DNA of 64,000 bases from Streptacidiphilus fuscans (GCF_015690355.1 NZ_JADPRT010000009.1:297890-361889); one strand, 5' to 3'. Shown: positions 40,150 through 49,293, counted from the stretch's first letter. The notes: generated from the letters alone by a model not told the origin. Program-made: numbers and translations.

Positions 40150-40911
40150 ATGCCAGGAGCCCGGCTGACCCAGGAGGAGCGCCGCAGGATCGCCGTCGGG
40201 ATGGCCGAGGGCCTCGGCTACGGGGAGATCGCCCGCCAGTTGGCGCGCCCCACCTCGACGGTCACCCGCGAGATCGCCCGCAACGGCGGCCCGTCCGGCT
40301 ACCGCGCGGAGAGCGCTCAGCGCGCCACCACACAGCGCTCGCGACGCGGCAGGCCCGCACCGCAGCGGACCCGCGACGGCGGCGTGAGCCAGGCGGACGG
40401 CCGCGACCCGGCAGCCGTCCAGGAGTTCGCGGCCCAACTCGCGGAGCTGCTGGTGCACACCGGCCTGCCACGGATGGTGGCCCGGGTGCTGACCTGCCTC
40501 TACGTCACCGACAGCGGCAGCCTGACCTCCGCCGAGCTGGTGCAGCGACTGCAGGTCAGCCCGGCGTCGGTGTCCAAGGCCATCGGCTATCTGGAGGGCC
40601 AGGCGCTGGTACGACGGGAGCGGTTCGAGCAGGGCGAGCACGGACGCCGCGAGCGCTACGTCATCGACGACGACATCTGGTACCAGGCGATGCTGGCCAG
40701 CGCCCGCCGCAACGCGATGCTTGCCGAGTTCGCGCGCAACGGCGCCGAGTTGCTGGGTCCCGCCACACCGGCCGGAGCACGGCTCGACACGGCCGCGGTC
40801 TTCCTCCAGCACACAGGTGAGGACCTCGTCCGCGCGGTGCAACGACGCCGCGACGAGGAGGCCGCGCAGGAGGCTGTGCGGGAGTCTGCGCAGTCAGTCG
40901 GTGCGGAGTAG
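40150..40911 (+). CDS. GbsR/MarR-like regulator with N-terminal helix-turn-helix
   Basis: A 253-residue DNA-binding protein from ATG 40150, which has GGAGAAGGAG 6 nt upstream. Residues ~5-45 form a resolvase/IS30-type HTH (LTQEERRRIAVGMAEGLGYG, then EIARQLARPTSTVTREIARNG). Residues ~95-195 form a MarR/GbsR winged helix with LTSAELVQRLQVSPASVSKA. The last ~50 residues are helical. The N-terminal HTH with TVTREIxRNGG resembles transposase N-domains, an unusual combination that recurs in actinobacterial GbsR-type regulators. It is likely to control the divergent beta-lactamase-fold gene. Its 3' end overlaps the convergent SARP gene by 18 bp. Confidence 0.85.
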   Translation: MPGARLTQEERRRIAVGMAEGLGYGEIARQLARPTSTVTREIARNGGPSGYRAESAQRATTQRSRRGRPAPQRTRDGGVSQADGRDPAAVQEFAAQLAELLVHTGLPRMVARVLTCLYVTDSGSLTSAELVQRLQVSPASVSKAIGYLEGQALVRRERFEQGEHGRRERYVIDDDIWYQAMLASARRNAMLAEFARNGAELLGPATPAGARLDTAAVFLQHTGEDLVRAVQRRRDEEAAQEAVRESAQSVGAE

Positions 40912-43900
40912 CCCCGCCAGGAACGCCACCGCGTCCTTCGGGTCGCGTCGCGCTCCGGCCTGGCCGCGCGCGAACGCGGCCTCGTAGGCGGTCGCGCCCA
41001 GCGCCTCCCGGAGCGACTCGGTGAGCCCGGCGGGGTGCCGTCGGGTGCCAGGGAGCGACAACGACTCGGCCACCCCGCAGAGTTCGGCCGCCGTGCCGGG
41101 CCGTCCCGAGACCGACTCCAACGCGGCTGCCGTCCCCGCGAGTTCGCCGTACGCAGGCAGGTTGCGGGTCCGGGAGACGACAGAGAAAGCGGCCCGAAGT
41201 CCAGCCGCCGCAGCTTCGCGGTCGCCCTCGTGGAGGGCGATCCGAGCCTCCGTCATATGGACGGCCGACTCCATGAGTTCGCCACTCGTCCACCCGACAA
41301 GCCTGCTGGCCATGGCCGATGCGCACAGCTCGCGGGCCCGCGCGGTCTCGCCCCGGCTGAGAGCCACCTCGGCCAGGCCGAGGCGGGCCTGGGCCAGGTT
41401 GTCGCTGACGCCGAGCGGCTCGACCAGGCGGACGGCGCGCAGCAGGTCAGCCTCGGCCGCGTCCAGGTCGTCCGCGCGGATGCTGAAGTCAGCGCGGCTC
41501 CACAGTAGTTCGGCCATGTCCTCGACCGACTGGAGCTCGCCCGCGAGGGACAGCGCGCGGTCGGTGCAGGCCGCGGACGCGGCCCGGTCGCCGCGCCGTC
41601 CCCGCGCGCGGGCGAGCTCCATCAGGGCCATCACCATGCCCCAGCGTTCGCCCTGCTGCTCGAAGCAGTCCAGCGCCTCGCCGAACTCGCGCTCCGTCTC
41701 GGCCAGATCGGCGCGGAGGTACCAGTGCTGGAACCCCATCCCGGTGTGCAGCAGGCCGCGGTACCAGGGGTCGTCGGCCAGGCTCGCGATGGCCGCGTTC
41801 TGCGCGGCCGTCGAGACGTCGTCCGGGACGCCGACGAAGGGCGCCCACTGCACGATCAGGAACGGGAAACGCAGCGGATGCGCGAACATCAGCCGGTCCA
41901 TGACCGGGCGGCACAGGTCGACCGCGGCGACGAGCTCCGGGGTGTCCATGCCGCCGGAGATCGCCGTCATCACGGCCAGCACGAACTGTTCCTCCCGGCC
42001 CGGCGGGATCGCGCCGCCGAGCGCGTCGAGCAGCCGGACGGCCAGGGCGCGGCCCTCGGTGCGGAGGCCACGCAGCATCCAGTAGCCCGAGAGCGCGGCA
42101 AGCAGGTCCAGCGCCTGCTGCTCGGGGTCGGTGGCGACGGCGTGCCGCAGAGCGGCCGTGAGGTTGCTGTGGTCGGCGGCCAGGCGTGCCAGCCAGTCGA
42201 GTTGGGCGGCGGTGCGGAGCTGCGGTTCCGCCTTCAGGGCGAGCGCGGCGAAGTGGGCCAGGTGCGCGTCGGCGTAGTGCCGCTGTTCGTCGGCCGCGTC
42301 GAGCCGCTCGGCGGCGTAGGCGCGGACGGTCTCCAGCATCCGGTAGCGCATGCCGCCGGAATCCGGGGCCTGGTGGGCCACGACCAGGGACTTGTCGACC
42401 AGCGCGCCCAGCAGGTCCAGCGTGTGGTCAGCGGCGACCTCGCCACCGCCGCAGACGGCCTCGGCGGCGTCCAAGGTCCAGCCGCCGCTGAAGACCGAGA
42501 CCCGGCGCAGGAGTTCGCGCTCCGGCTCCGGGAGCAGGTCCCAACTCCAGTCCACCACCGCGCGCAGGGTCTGCTGACGGGGCTGGGCGGTGCGGCTGCC
42601 GCCGGTGAGCAGACGGAACCGGTCGTCGAGCCGGTCCGCGATCTGACGAGGCGTCAACATTCGCAGCCGGGCGGCGGCCAGCTCGATGGCGAGCGGCAGG
42701 CCGTCGAGGCGGCGGCAGATCTCCGCGACGGCCGACGCGTCGGCGGCGGGCAGCCCCTCCAGCGCGAAGCCGGGGCGGACAGCAGCGGCGCGCTCGGCGA
42801 AGAGGCGCAGCGCCTCGGCGTCCGGCAGCGGCTCCAGCGGGCGGACGTGCTCGCCGGGGACGGCCAGGGGCTCCCGGCTGGTGGCGAGGATCCGCAGCTC
42901 CGGGCAGGCGTTCAGCAGGCTCTCGGCGAGCTGGGCCACCTCGGCGACGATCTGCTCGCAGTTGTCCAGCACCAGCAGCAGGTCCCCGCGCCGGGCGAGC
43001 GCGGGAGCGAGTCGCGCGACGGCGTCGCCAGTCGGCGCGGTGGGACCGAGAACGCCCGCCTCGCGCACCCCGAGCGCGCCCAGCAGCGCCTGCGCGAGCC
43101 CGCTGCCGTCGCCGACCCGGGAGAGGTCGGCGAAGCACGCGCCGCCCTCCTCCTCGGAGGCGGACCTACGTGCGGCGAGTTCGAGGGCGAGCCGGGTCTT
43201 GCCGGTCCCACCGGGGCCGGTCAGGGTCACCAGGCGCGCGGCGCGGAGCGTGGCGTCGAGCGCGGCCAGCTCGGGTTCGCGACCGACGAAGGTGGTCAGC
43301 GGACGCGGGACGGGCGGCAGCGGCAGAACGGACGCGGGTACGGGTTCGGGCGCGGGTGCGGGTGCAGGCGCAGCGGCCACCGCGGCCGGGCCTGCGGGTT
43401 CGGCCGCAGCCGAAGCCTGCCGCAGCGCCGGGTCCGCGCGGAGGATGGCCAGGTGCAGCTCGGCCGTCTCCGGACCGGGGTCCGCGCCCAGCGCGTCCGC
43501 CAGGGCCGCGCGCAGTGCCGCGTACGCCGCGAGCGCGTCGGCCTGGCGTCCGGCGGCGTAGAGGGCGCGCATCAGCAGCGTGGTCAGCCGCTCGCGCAGC
43601 GGGTCCGCCGCGACGGCCTGACGCAGCCCGGCGATCACCTCGGCATGGCGACCCAGGGCCAGCGCGGCCTCGGCCCGGGTCTCGACCGCGCCCAGCCGCA
43701 GTTCGGTCAGCCGGACCACCTGTCCGGCGGCGAAAGGCGCGCCGCCGACGTCGGAGAGCGGCTCGCCACGCCACAGCCCGAGCGCCTCGGTGAGCGCCGC
43801 ATGCGCCTCCGCCGCCGCTCCGGCGGCCAACGCCGACCGGCCCTCGGCCGCCAGCCGCTCGAAGACGTGCGCGTCCACCTCGTCCGGCGACACCGACAGC

Positions 43901-44166
43901 CGGTAGCCGCCGGGCCCGCCCTCGACCGTGGCCCCGACCTGCGCGAGCACCCCGCGCAGCCGGGAGACCTGCGACTGCAGCGCGTTGGCGACGTTGTTCG
44001 GCGGCGCCTCGCCGTAGAGGCCGTCGACCAGCCGGTCGGTGCCGACCGTCCGTCCGGCGTCCAGCAACAGCAGCGCGAGCAGCGCGCGCCGGCCGGGACC
44101 GCCGAGCGCGAGTTCTGCGCCGTCGCCGGTCCACGCCGCGGTCGTGCCGAGAATGCCGAACCTCAC
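40894..44166 (-). CDS. SARP-family regulator with NB-ARC and TPR domains (AfsR-like)
   Basis: A 1090-residue regulator. GTG 44166 (RFGILGTTAAW) is the standard SARP start; ATG 44184 is an alternative. Order: OmpR-like winged helix (1-95), BTAD helices (98-245), Ala/Pro linker (about 250-285), NB-ARC STAND ATPase beginning FVGREPEL with P-loop GPGGTGKT (317-324) and LLLVLDNCEQ Walker B, then a long TPR-like helical region to the C-terminus. These proteins activate secondary-metabolite or developmental genes after nucleotide- and ligand-driven assembly. AfsR-type members are often phosphorylated by Ser/Thr kinases. No biosynthetic cluster lies in the window, so the target is elsewhere. It overlaps the convergent regulator by 18 bp. 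Confidence 0.92.
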   Translation of the reverse strand: MRFGILGTTAAWTGDGAELALGGPGRRALLALLLLDAGRTVGTDRLVDGLYGEAPPNNVANALQSQVSRLRGVLAQVGATVEGGPGGYRLSVSPDEVDAHVFERLAAEGRSALAAGAAAEAHAALTEALGLWRGEPLSDVGGAPFAAGQVVRLTELRLGAVETRAEAALALGRHAEVIAGLRQAVAADPLRERLTTLLMRALYAAGRQADALAAYAALRAALADALGADPGPETAELHLAILRADPALRQASAAAEPAGPAAVAAAPAPAPAPEPVPASVLPLPPVPRPLTTFVGREPELAALDATLRAARLVTLTGPGGTGKTRLALELAARRSASEEEGGACFADLSRVGDGSGLAQALLGALGVREAGVLGPTAPTGDAVARLAPALARRGDLLLVLDNCEQIVAEVAQLAESLLNACPELRILATSREPLAVPGEHVRPLEPLPDAEALRLFAERAAAVRPGFALEGLPAADASAVAEICRRLDGLPLAIELAAARLRMLTPRQIADRLDDRFRLLTGGSRTAQPRQQTLRAVVDWSWDLLPEPERELLRRVSVFSGGWTLDAAEAVCGGGEVAADHTLDLLGALVDKSLVVAHQAPDSGGMRYRMLETVRAYAAERLDAADEQRHYADAHLAHFAALALKAEPQLRTAAQLDWLARLAADHSNLTAALRHAVATDPEQQALDLLAALSGYWMLRGLRTEGRALAVRLLDALGGAIPPGREEQFVLAVMTAISGGMDTPELVAAVDLCRPVMDRLMFAHPLRFPFLIVQWAPFVGVPDDVSTAAQNAAIASLADDPWYRGLLHTGMGFQHWYLRADLAETEREFGEALDCFEQQGERWGMVMALMELARARGRRGDRAASAACTDRALSLAGELQSVEDMAELLWSRADFSIRADDLDAAEADLLRAVRLVEPLGVSDNLAQARLGLAEVALSRGETARARELCASAMASRLVGWTSGELMESAVHMTEARIALHEGDREAAAAGLRAAFSVVSRTRNLPAYGELAGTAAALESVSGRPGTAAELCGVAESLSLPGTRRHPAGLTESLREALGATAYEAAFARGQAGARRDPKDAVAFLAGLLRTD

Positions 44167-44266
44167 CCGGTGATTCTGTCGCATCGGCCACAGCTCGGGA
44201 GCGCCAGGAGTGTCGGGAGCGAGGTTCCGGCGGAAGACCCACATCGGAGGATGTGAGGATGGAGGG

Positions 44267-45079
44267 GTGATCCCCTCCCTCATCGCCACCGATCTCGACG
44301 GCACCCTGCTGCGCAGCGACGGCACGGTCTCGGCCCGCACCGAGGACGCGCTGCGTCGCGCCGAGGAGGCGGGGATCTGCATCGTCTTCGTCACCGGCCG
44401 CCCACCGCGCTGGATGGGCGGGGTCAGCTCCGCCATCGGCCCGCACGGCGTGGCCATCTGCTCGAACGGCGGCGCGCTCTACGACGTCCGGCGCAAGGAG
44501 CTGCTGTCCACCTCCCCGATGCGCCGCGAGGACGCGCTGGCCACGGTGGCGGCGCTGCGCGCGGCGCTGCCCGAGGTCAGCTTCGCCTTCGAGTACCCGG
44601 CGGGCTTCTCGCACGAGCCGCAGTATCCGCGCACCCTGTGGGACATGGACGCGGCCGAGCAGGTCGCCCCGGCGGAAGAGATCCTGGCCGGTCCGGCCGG
44701 GGACCAGGTCTTCAAGCTGCTGGCCAAGCACCCGACCCTGGACCCGGACGCCTTCCTGCGCCTGGGCCGCGAGGCGGTCGGCGGCTTCGGCGAGGTGACG
44801 CGTTCGGCGTCGGTGGCGATGCTGGAGATCGGCGCGGTTGGCGTCAGCAAGGCCACCGCGCTGGCCCGCTGGTGCGCGGAGCGCGACATCCCCGCCGAGC
44901 GGGTGGTGGCCTTCGGCGACATGCCCAACGACCTGCCGATGCTCGCCTGGGCGGGCACGTCCTACGCGGTCGCCAACGCCCACCCCGAGGTGCTGGCCGC
45001 GACCCCGCGACATGCCGCCGACCACGACGAGGACGGCGTGGCCCGGGTCGTGGAACTGCTGCTGGACGGCAGCGCCTGA
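44267..45079 (+). CDS. HAD-superfamily Cof-type phosphatase (second copy)
   Basis: A 270-residue phosphatase from GTG 44267. Motif I SLIATDLDGTLLRSDGTV, motif II IVFVTGRPPRW, the large cap with FSHEPQYPRTLWDMDAAEQ, motif III Lys in GVSKATAL, motif IV VAFGDMPNDLPML. It belongs to the same HAD IIB group as the product of 26104-26922, but the cap domains differ, so substrates probably differ. It is divergent from the SARP gene with about 100 bp between. The SD is weak: GAGG lies 8 nt upstream and the GGAGGGG directly before the start is too close. Confidence 0.92.
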   Translation: MIPSLIATDLDGTLLRSDGTVSARTEDALRRAEEAGICIVFVTGRPPRWMGGVSSAIGPHGVAICSNGGALYDVRRKELLSTSPMRREDALATVAALRAALPEVSFAFEYPAGFSHEPQYPRTLWDMDAAEQVAPAEEILAGPAGDQVFKLLAKHPTLDPDAFLRLGREAVGGFGEVTRSASVAMLEIGAVGVSKATALARWCAERDIPAERVVAFGDMPNDLPMLAWAGTSYAVANAHPEVLAATPRHAADHDEDGVARVVELLLDGSA

Positions 45080-45112
45080 GACTGGTGGTCGTCGGCCGGG
45101 CCGGTCCGCACG

Positions 45113-45163
45113 GTCCGCGCCGGACCGCGACGGACCGCGACGGACCGCAACGGATCGCAACGC
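45113..45163. repeat. Short tandem repeat (10-bp period)
   Basis: Four to five imperfect copies of CGACGGACCG / CAACGGATCG with a 10-bp period occupy the gap between the HAD phosphatase and the GAF kinase genes. The composition matches neighbouring coding DNA. It may be a slippage product or a helically phased protein site. Confidence 0.55.
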
Positions 45164-46969
45164 TCAGAGCACGGCGGTCCAGGAGACCGTGGTGCCCTTG
45201 CCGTTCGGGCCCGGCTCGTGCCAGGCGGAGCCGGCGAGGGCCTCGGCCCGCTGACGCAGGTTGCGCAGCCCGCTGCGGCGACCACCCTCCGGGATGCCGA
45301 CGCCGTCGTCGGTCACCGTGAGCAGCACCGCGGGCCGACCGGCCGCGCGCAGGGCCGAGTCGGAGTCCTTGCTGTCGACGGCGGTCTCCACCGCGACCGG
45401 GCTGTGCGTCAGACGCCCCTCGGCGTCGATGTGGACGGTGCTGTCCACACAGACCTCGACCTTCGACGCCCGCGCGTGGCGTGCCGCGTTGGAGAGCATC
45501 TCCCGTAGTGCTGCCGTCAACTGACGACCCGTCGTCTCGCCGATCATCGACTCGATCGGTCCCACGAACGCGATCGACGGACGGAATCCGAGCGGTCCCA
45601 CCGCCTGTGCGCCCTCGCGCAGCAGCTTGCTGCGCAGGTCCTCGTCACCCTCCGGGGTGTCGTCGTGCTGGAGGGCGTAGATGGTGGTGCGCACCTCCTG
45701 GATGGTGGCGTCGAGTTCGTCGACCGCTTTGCCGATCCGGGTCCGCACCTCGGGGACCTCGGCCAGCCGGGCCGCGCTCTCCAGCATCATGCCGGTGGCG
45801 AAGAGGCGTTGGATGACCAGGTCGTGCAGGTCCCGGGCGATCCGGTCGCGGTCCTGGTAGACGGCGAGGCGCTGCTGGTCGTGCTGGCCCTCGGCCAGCC
45901 GAAGCGCCAGCGCGGCCTGGGCGGCGAAGCCCTCCGCCAACGCCTGCTCGTCCGCCGTGAACGGCGGCAGGTCGCGTCGACGCCAGACGCTGACCGCGCC
46001 GAGCACCCGGCCCGCGCTGCGCAGCGGCAGCGTCATGCTCGGCCCGAACGCCTCCCGGACCGTCGAGCGGACCTCGGAGTCCTCGCGCATGTCCTCGATG
46101 ATGACGCTGTCCCCGGCCAGCAGCCGGGCCGTGCGCTCGCTCGGCGGGATCAGCTCGCCGGTGACGAAGTCCGAGGCCTCGCCGGAGGCGTGGGAGATCC
46201 GCAGTCCGCCGTCGCCGGTCGGCAGCAGGATCATGCCGATCGCCGCGTCGGCCAGGTCGCGCAGCAGCTCCGCGGTGGTGATCAGCGCGATCTGCGCGTC
46301 CTCGGCGGTCAGCATCACCGTGGTCACCTCGCGGGACGCGGCGATCCAGCGCTCGCGGCGCAGACCCTCCTCGTAGAGGCGGGCGTTCTCGATGGCGACG
46401 CCGGCCGCGGCCGCCAGCGCCTCGACCACCTGCTGGTCGGCGGAGCTGAAGTGCCGTCCGTGGTGCTTCTCGGTCAGGTAGAGCGTGCCGAAGAAGTCGT
46501 TGCGGACCCGGATCGGCACGCTGAGGAAGGTGTGCATCGGCGGATGGCCGTGCGGGAAGCCCGCAGCGCTGGGGTGCTGGGTCAGGTCCTCCAGCCGCAA
46601 CGGCTCGCGGTGGTCGGTGACGTAGCCGAGCAGGCCGAGCCCGCACGGCGGTCCGCCGATCTCCAGCTCCTCCTCGGCGCTGATGCCCACCTGGATGAAG
46701 TCCGACAGGCCGTGGGTGTGCGGCGCGAGCACGCCGACGGCCGCGTACTCGGCGTCGACGAGATCCGCGGCGGCGGAGGCGATCCGCTGCAGCGTCGCGT
46801 GCAGGTCCAGCCCGGAGCTGACCGCGACGACGGCCTCCAGCAGCTCGCGCATCCGGTCGTTGACGGCGGCGACGGCGTGCAGCCGTTCGGCGACCTCCGA
46901 CACCAGGGCGTCGACCTCCAGCGAGCCGAGATCGGGGCTGAAGTGTCCCTCGCTCTGTTCCATGGCCAT
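45164..46969 (-). CDS. DevS/DosS-like two-GAF sensor histidine kinase
   Basis: A 601-residue cytoplasmic histidine kinase from ATG 46969. GAF1 (about 55-200) contains GHPPMHTFLSVPIRVRNDFFG, the segment that in mycobacterial DevS/DosT holds the heme ligand; His142 is the candidate. GAF2 covers about 225-360. The dimerisation/phosphoacceptor domain is HisKA_3 (DRDRIARDLHDLVIQRLFAT, His382), and the ATPase has LSNAARHARAS and DDGVGIPEGG. It could sense oxygen, NO or redox state and signal to a NarL/DevR-type regulator, which is not adjacent. A -10 box six bases before the ATG suggests a leaderless transcript. Confidence 0.9.
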   Translation of the reverse strand: MAMEQSEGHFSPDLGSLEVDALVSEVAERLHAVAAVNDRMRELLEAVVAVSSGLDLHATLQRIASAAADLVDAEYAAVGVLAPHTHGLSDFIQVGISAEEELEIGGPPCGLGLLGYVTDHREPLRLEDLTQHPSAAGFPHGHPPMHTFLSVPIRVRNDFFGTLYLTEKHHGRHFSSADQQVVEALAAAAGVAIENARLYEEGLRRERWIAASREVTTVMLTAEDAQIALITTAELLRDLADAAIGMILLPTGDGGLRISHASGEASDFVTGELIPPSERTARLLAGDSVIIEDMREDSEVRSTVREAFGPSMTLPLRSAGRVLGAVSVWRRRDLPPFTADEQALAEGFAAQAALALRLAEGQHDQQRLAVYQDRDRIARDLHDLVIQRLFATGMMLESAARLAEVPEVRTRIGKAVDELDATIQEVRTTIYALQHDDTPEGDEDLRSKLLREGAQAVGPLGFRPSIAFVGPIESMIGETTGRQLTAALREMLSNAARHARASKVEVCVDSTVHIDAEGRLTHSPVAVETAVDSKDSDSALRAAGRPAVLLTVTDDGVGIPEGGRRSGLRNLRQRAEALAGSAWHEPGPNGKGTTVSWTAVL

Positions 46970-46975
46970 GGTCAG

Positions 46976-46981
46976 AGCCTA
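46976..46981 (-). promoter_or_regulatory. -10 element of the GAF kinase gene (leaderless)
   Basis: TAGGCT (minus strand, 46981-46976) ends six bases before the ATG at 46969. No SD is present. A -35 box could not be fixed. Confidence 0.5.
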
Positions 46982-47025
46982 GTTTGTCCGGATTGACCTG
47001 CTCCGGATTGGCCAGAGGGGATCGG

Positions 47026-48555
47026 TCAGAGGGGCAGGCGCGCCTGGAAGGTTGCTCCTTCCGCGTCGATTTCGGATTCGACGACGGCGAGGGTTCCGCC
47101 GTGGTGGTGGGCGATGTCGCGGGCGATCGGCAGGCCCAGGCCCGCGCCACCGTGGTCGCGGCTGCGGGCGTCGTCGAGGCGGGTGAACCGTTCGAAGATC
47201 CGCTCCCGGTCGGCGGGGTCGATCGCCGCACCGTCGTTGCGGACCTCCAGCACCGCCTCGTCCTCCGCCGCGCTCAGCCTGACCCGGATATGGACCGAAC
47301 TGCGGGCGTGACGCTGGGCGTTGTCCAGCAGGTTGGTCACCAGCCGGGTCAGCCACAAGTGATTCCCCGGGACCACGACCTCATCGGCGAGGTCCAGGTC
47401 GACGGGACAGCGTTCGGTGCCGCGGGTGCGCACCGTGGCGGCGACCAGCTCGCCGAGGTCGACCGGGTCGCCGGGCCGGTCGACCCCGCCGGAGCCGATG
47501 CCGATGCCCGGGCCGGTGCTGCTGCTGAGCCGGGCCAGGAAGAGCAGGTCGGTGGCGAGGGCTTGGAGGCGCTCGGTGTCCTCCAGGGCGCCCTCGACCA
47601 GCTCGACCCTGACGTCCGGGTCCGGGTGGGCCAGCGCCACCTCCAACTGGGTGCGCAGCACCGCGATCGGGCTGCGCAGCTCGTGGGAGGCGTCGGCGAT
47701 GAACTGCCGCTGCCGCTGACCGGCCACGTCGAGCCGGTCCAGCATCGCGTTCATCGTCGTCGCCAGCTTGGCGATCTCGTCTCCCCCGCGCGGGATCGGG
47801 ACGCGGCGGTGCAGCGCCTGTTCGCCGATCGCGGCGACCTCGGTACGGATCGCCTCCACCGGGCGCAGTGCCCGGCCGGTCACCCGCCAGGTGACGAAGG
47901 CGACCAGGAGCAGCAGCAGCGGGCAGCCCACCGCGAGGGTGAGCGCGGTGGTCGACTCGGCGGCGTCGGCGGCGACGAGCGAGACGCCGGTGTGGATGAC
48001 GACCTCGTCGCCCTTGGGCGTCATCGCGGCGACGCTGGTGACCTGCTGGTTCTCCTCCAGGCCGAGCACCTTCAGGTCCCACCGGGTGAGCGGGGTGACC
48101 AGCCCTCCGTCCGGCCCGGGCACGGCCTCCACCGCGCCGCCCATGCCGGGGAGCTGCTTGACCTGCGGGAGCGGACTCAACGCGGGGAGGCCGGCCACGT
48201 TCTGGCTGGCGGCCACCACCGCGCCGTTGGCGTCGACCACCTGGATGAAATCGGTGCCGTCGCCGAGCGGCAGCAGTCGGCCCAGCTTGCCGTTCGTCAC
48301 CTGCCTCGCCACCACGTCAGCCTGCGCGCGGGCGCTGGTCGCCGCCCGTCCGTGCAGGTCAGCGCGGAGCATGGACAGCATCGACAGCGAGGCGACCGTC
48401 AGCGCGACGGCCACCACCGCGCAGGCCGCGAAGGTGGCCCGAGCGCGCACCGAACCGGGCGTCACCCGCTCCCGGAACGCGCGGGCACGACGGCGGACCA
48501 GACGCAGCAGCGGTGTCCGCGTGGCAGGTGATGCCTGTGCGGGAGGTTCAGCCAC
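47026..48555 (-). CDS. Sensor histidine kinase of OmpR-type two-component system
   Basis: A 509-residue membrane kinase from GTG 48555, which overlaps the response-regulator gene by 8 bp. Basic N-terminus, helix 1 (about 38-60), an extracytoplasmic sensor region of ~140 residues, helix 2 (about 213-233), HAMP, then HisKA IADASHELRSPIAVLRTQLE with the phosphoacceptor His and HATPase with TNLLDNAQRHAR and HGGAGLGLPIARD. It transfers phosphate to the partner encoded just upstream. The PepSY gene divergent from the regulator is a likely target or accessory, since PepSY proteins often sit beside such systems. Confidence 0.93.
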   Translation of the reverse strand: MAEPPAQASPATRTPLLRLVRRRARAFRERVTPGSVRARATFAACAVVAVALTVASLSMLSMLRADLHGRAATSARAQADVVARQVTNGKLGRLLPLGDGTDFIQVVDANGAVVAASQNVAGLPALSPLPQVKQLPGMGGAVEAVPGPDGGLVTPLTRWDLKVLGLEENQQVTSVAAMTPKGDEVVIHTGVSLVAADAAESTTALTLAVGCPLLLLLVAFVTWRVTGRALRPVEAIRTEVAAIGEQALHRRVPIPRGGDEIAKLATTMNAMLDRLDVAGQRQRQFIADASHELRSPIAVLRTQLEVALAHPDPDVRVELVEGALEDTERLQALATDLLFLARLSSSTGPGIGIGSGGVDRPGDPVDLGELVAATVRTRGTERCPVDLDLADEVVVPGNHLWLTRLVTNLLDNAQRHARSSVHIRVRLSAAEDEAVLEVRNDGAAIDPADRERIFERFTRLDDARSRDHGGAGLGLPIARDIAHHHGGTLAVVESEIDAEGATFQARLPL

Positions 48556-49225
48556 CGTCCACCGCCAGCCGGTACCCGGAGCCGCGGACCGTCTGCACGG
48601 CCGCCCGGCCGAACGGCGCGTCGATCTTCCGCCGCAGTGCGCTGACATGGACCTCGACGACGTTCGGGTCGCCGTCGTAGAACTCGTCCCAGACGTGGTC
48701 GAGGATCTCCCGCTTGGAGACCACCTCGCCTGCCCGCAGCGCGAGTTGCTCCAGCACGGCGAACTCGCGGGCGGTCAGCCGCAGCGGGGTGCCCGCGCGG
48801 GAGCAGATCCGGGCGGCGATGTCGACGACCAGGTCCCCGAGCCGGACCACCTGCGGCGGCCTGCTGCCGAGCCGGCGCGTGAGCGCGCGCAGCCTGGCGA
48901 CCAGGACGACGAAGGAGAACGGCTTGGAGAGGAAGTCGTCCGCGCCGGTGTCGAGCGCCTCCGCCTCGTCCCACTCGCCGTCCTTGGCGGTGAGCATGAG
49001 GATGCCCGCGTCGTTCCCGGCGGCGCGGAGCCGGGAGCAGACCCGGTAGCCGTTCAGACCGGGCAGCATGATGTCGAGCACGATGAGGTCGTAGGGCTGA
49101 CGGGTGGCCTGCCGCAGTCCGGCGAGGCCGTCGTGGGCGACGTCGACGGAGAAGCCCTCCGTCTCCAGCCCACGCTGCAGCGCGGCGGCCAGCCGCCGTT
49201 CGTCCTCCACCACCAGTACGCGCAC
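48548..49225 (-). CDS. OmpR-family response regulator
   Basis: A 225-residue regulator. The receiver domain (1-115) has the acidic pocket VVEDERRL, phosphoacceptor Asp51 in VLDIMLPGLNGY, Thr in LMLTAKD and Lys in LSKPFSF. The winged-helix domain (about 128-222) has LTAREFAVLEQLALRAGEVV and RRKIDAPFGRAAVQTVRGSGYRL. It is the first gene of the pair with the kinase. Three CTTCA repeats lie in the 127-bp divergent region to the PepSY gene and are probable binding sites. Confidence 0.94.
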   Translation of the reverse strand: MRVLVVEDERRLAAALQRGLETEGFSVDVAHDGLAGLRQATRQPYDLIVLDIMLPGLNGYRVCSRLRAAGNDAGILMLTAKDGEWDEAEALDTGADDFLSKPFSFVVLVARLRALTRRLGSRPPQVVRLGDLVVDIAARICSRAGTPLRLTAREFAVLEQLALRAGEVVSKREILDHVWDEFYDGDPNVVEVHVSALRRKIDAPFGRAAVQTVRGSGYRLAVDGG

Positions 49226-49268
49226 GGGTTCAGGGTGACACGGCGCTCTGCGGGGAAGCTGAAGAGAT

Positions 49269-49293
49269 CTTCAAGATCTTCAGCAGCCCTTCA
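49269..49293. promoter_or_regulatory. CTTCA direct repeats, probable response-regulator site
   Basis: CTTCA occurs at 49269, 49278 and 49289, spacings of 9 and 11 bp, close to one helical turn. Such direct repeats are typical of OmpR/PhoB-family binding sites. The site lies between the regulator gene and the divergent PepSY gene. Confidence 0.55.

Noticed and set aside
40894..44166. Membership in a biosynthetic gene cluster because of the SARP regulator
   Set aside because: No polyketide, peptide or terpene synthesis gene is in the window; neighbours are core genes.
45113..45163. CRISPR-like repeat
   Set aside because: Ten-base period without spacers and no cas genes; a simple tandem repeat.
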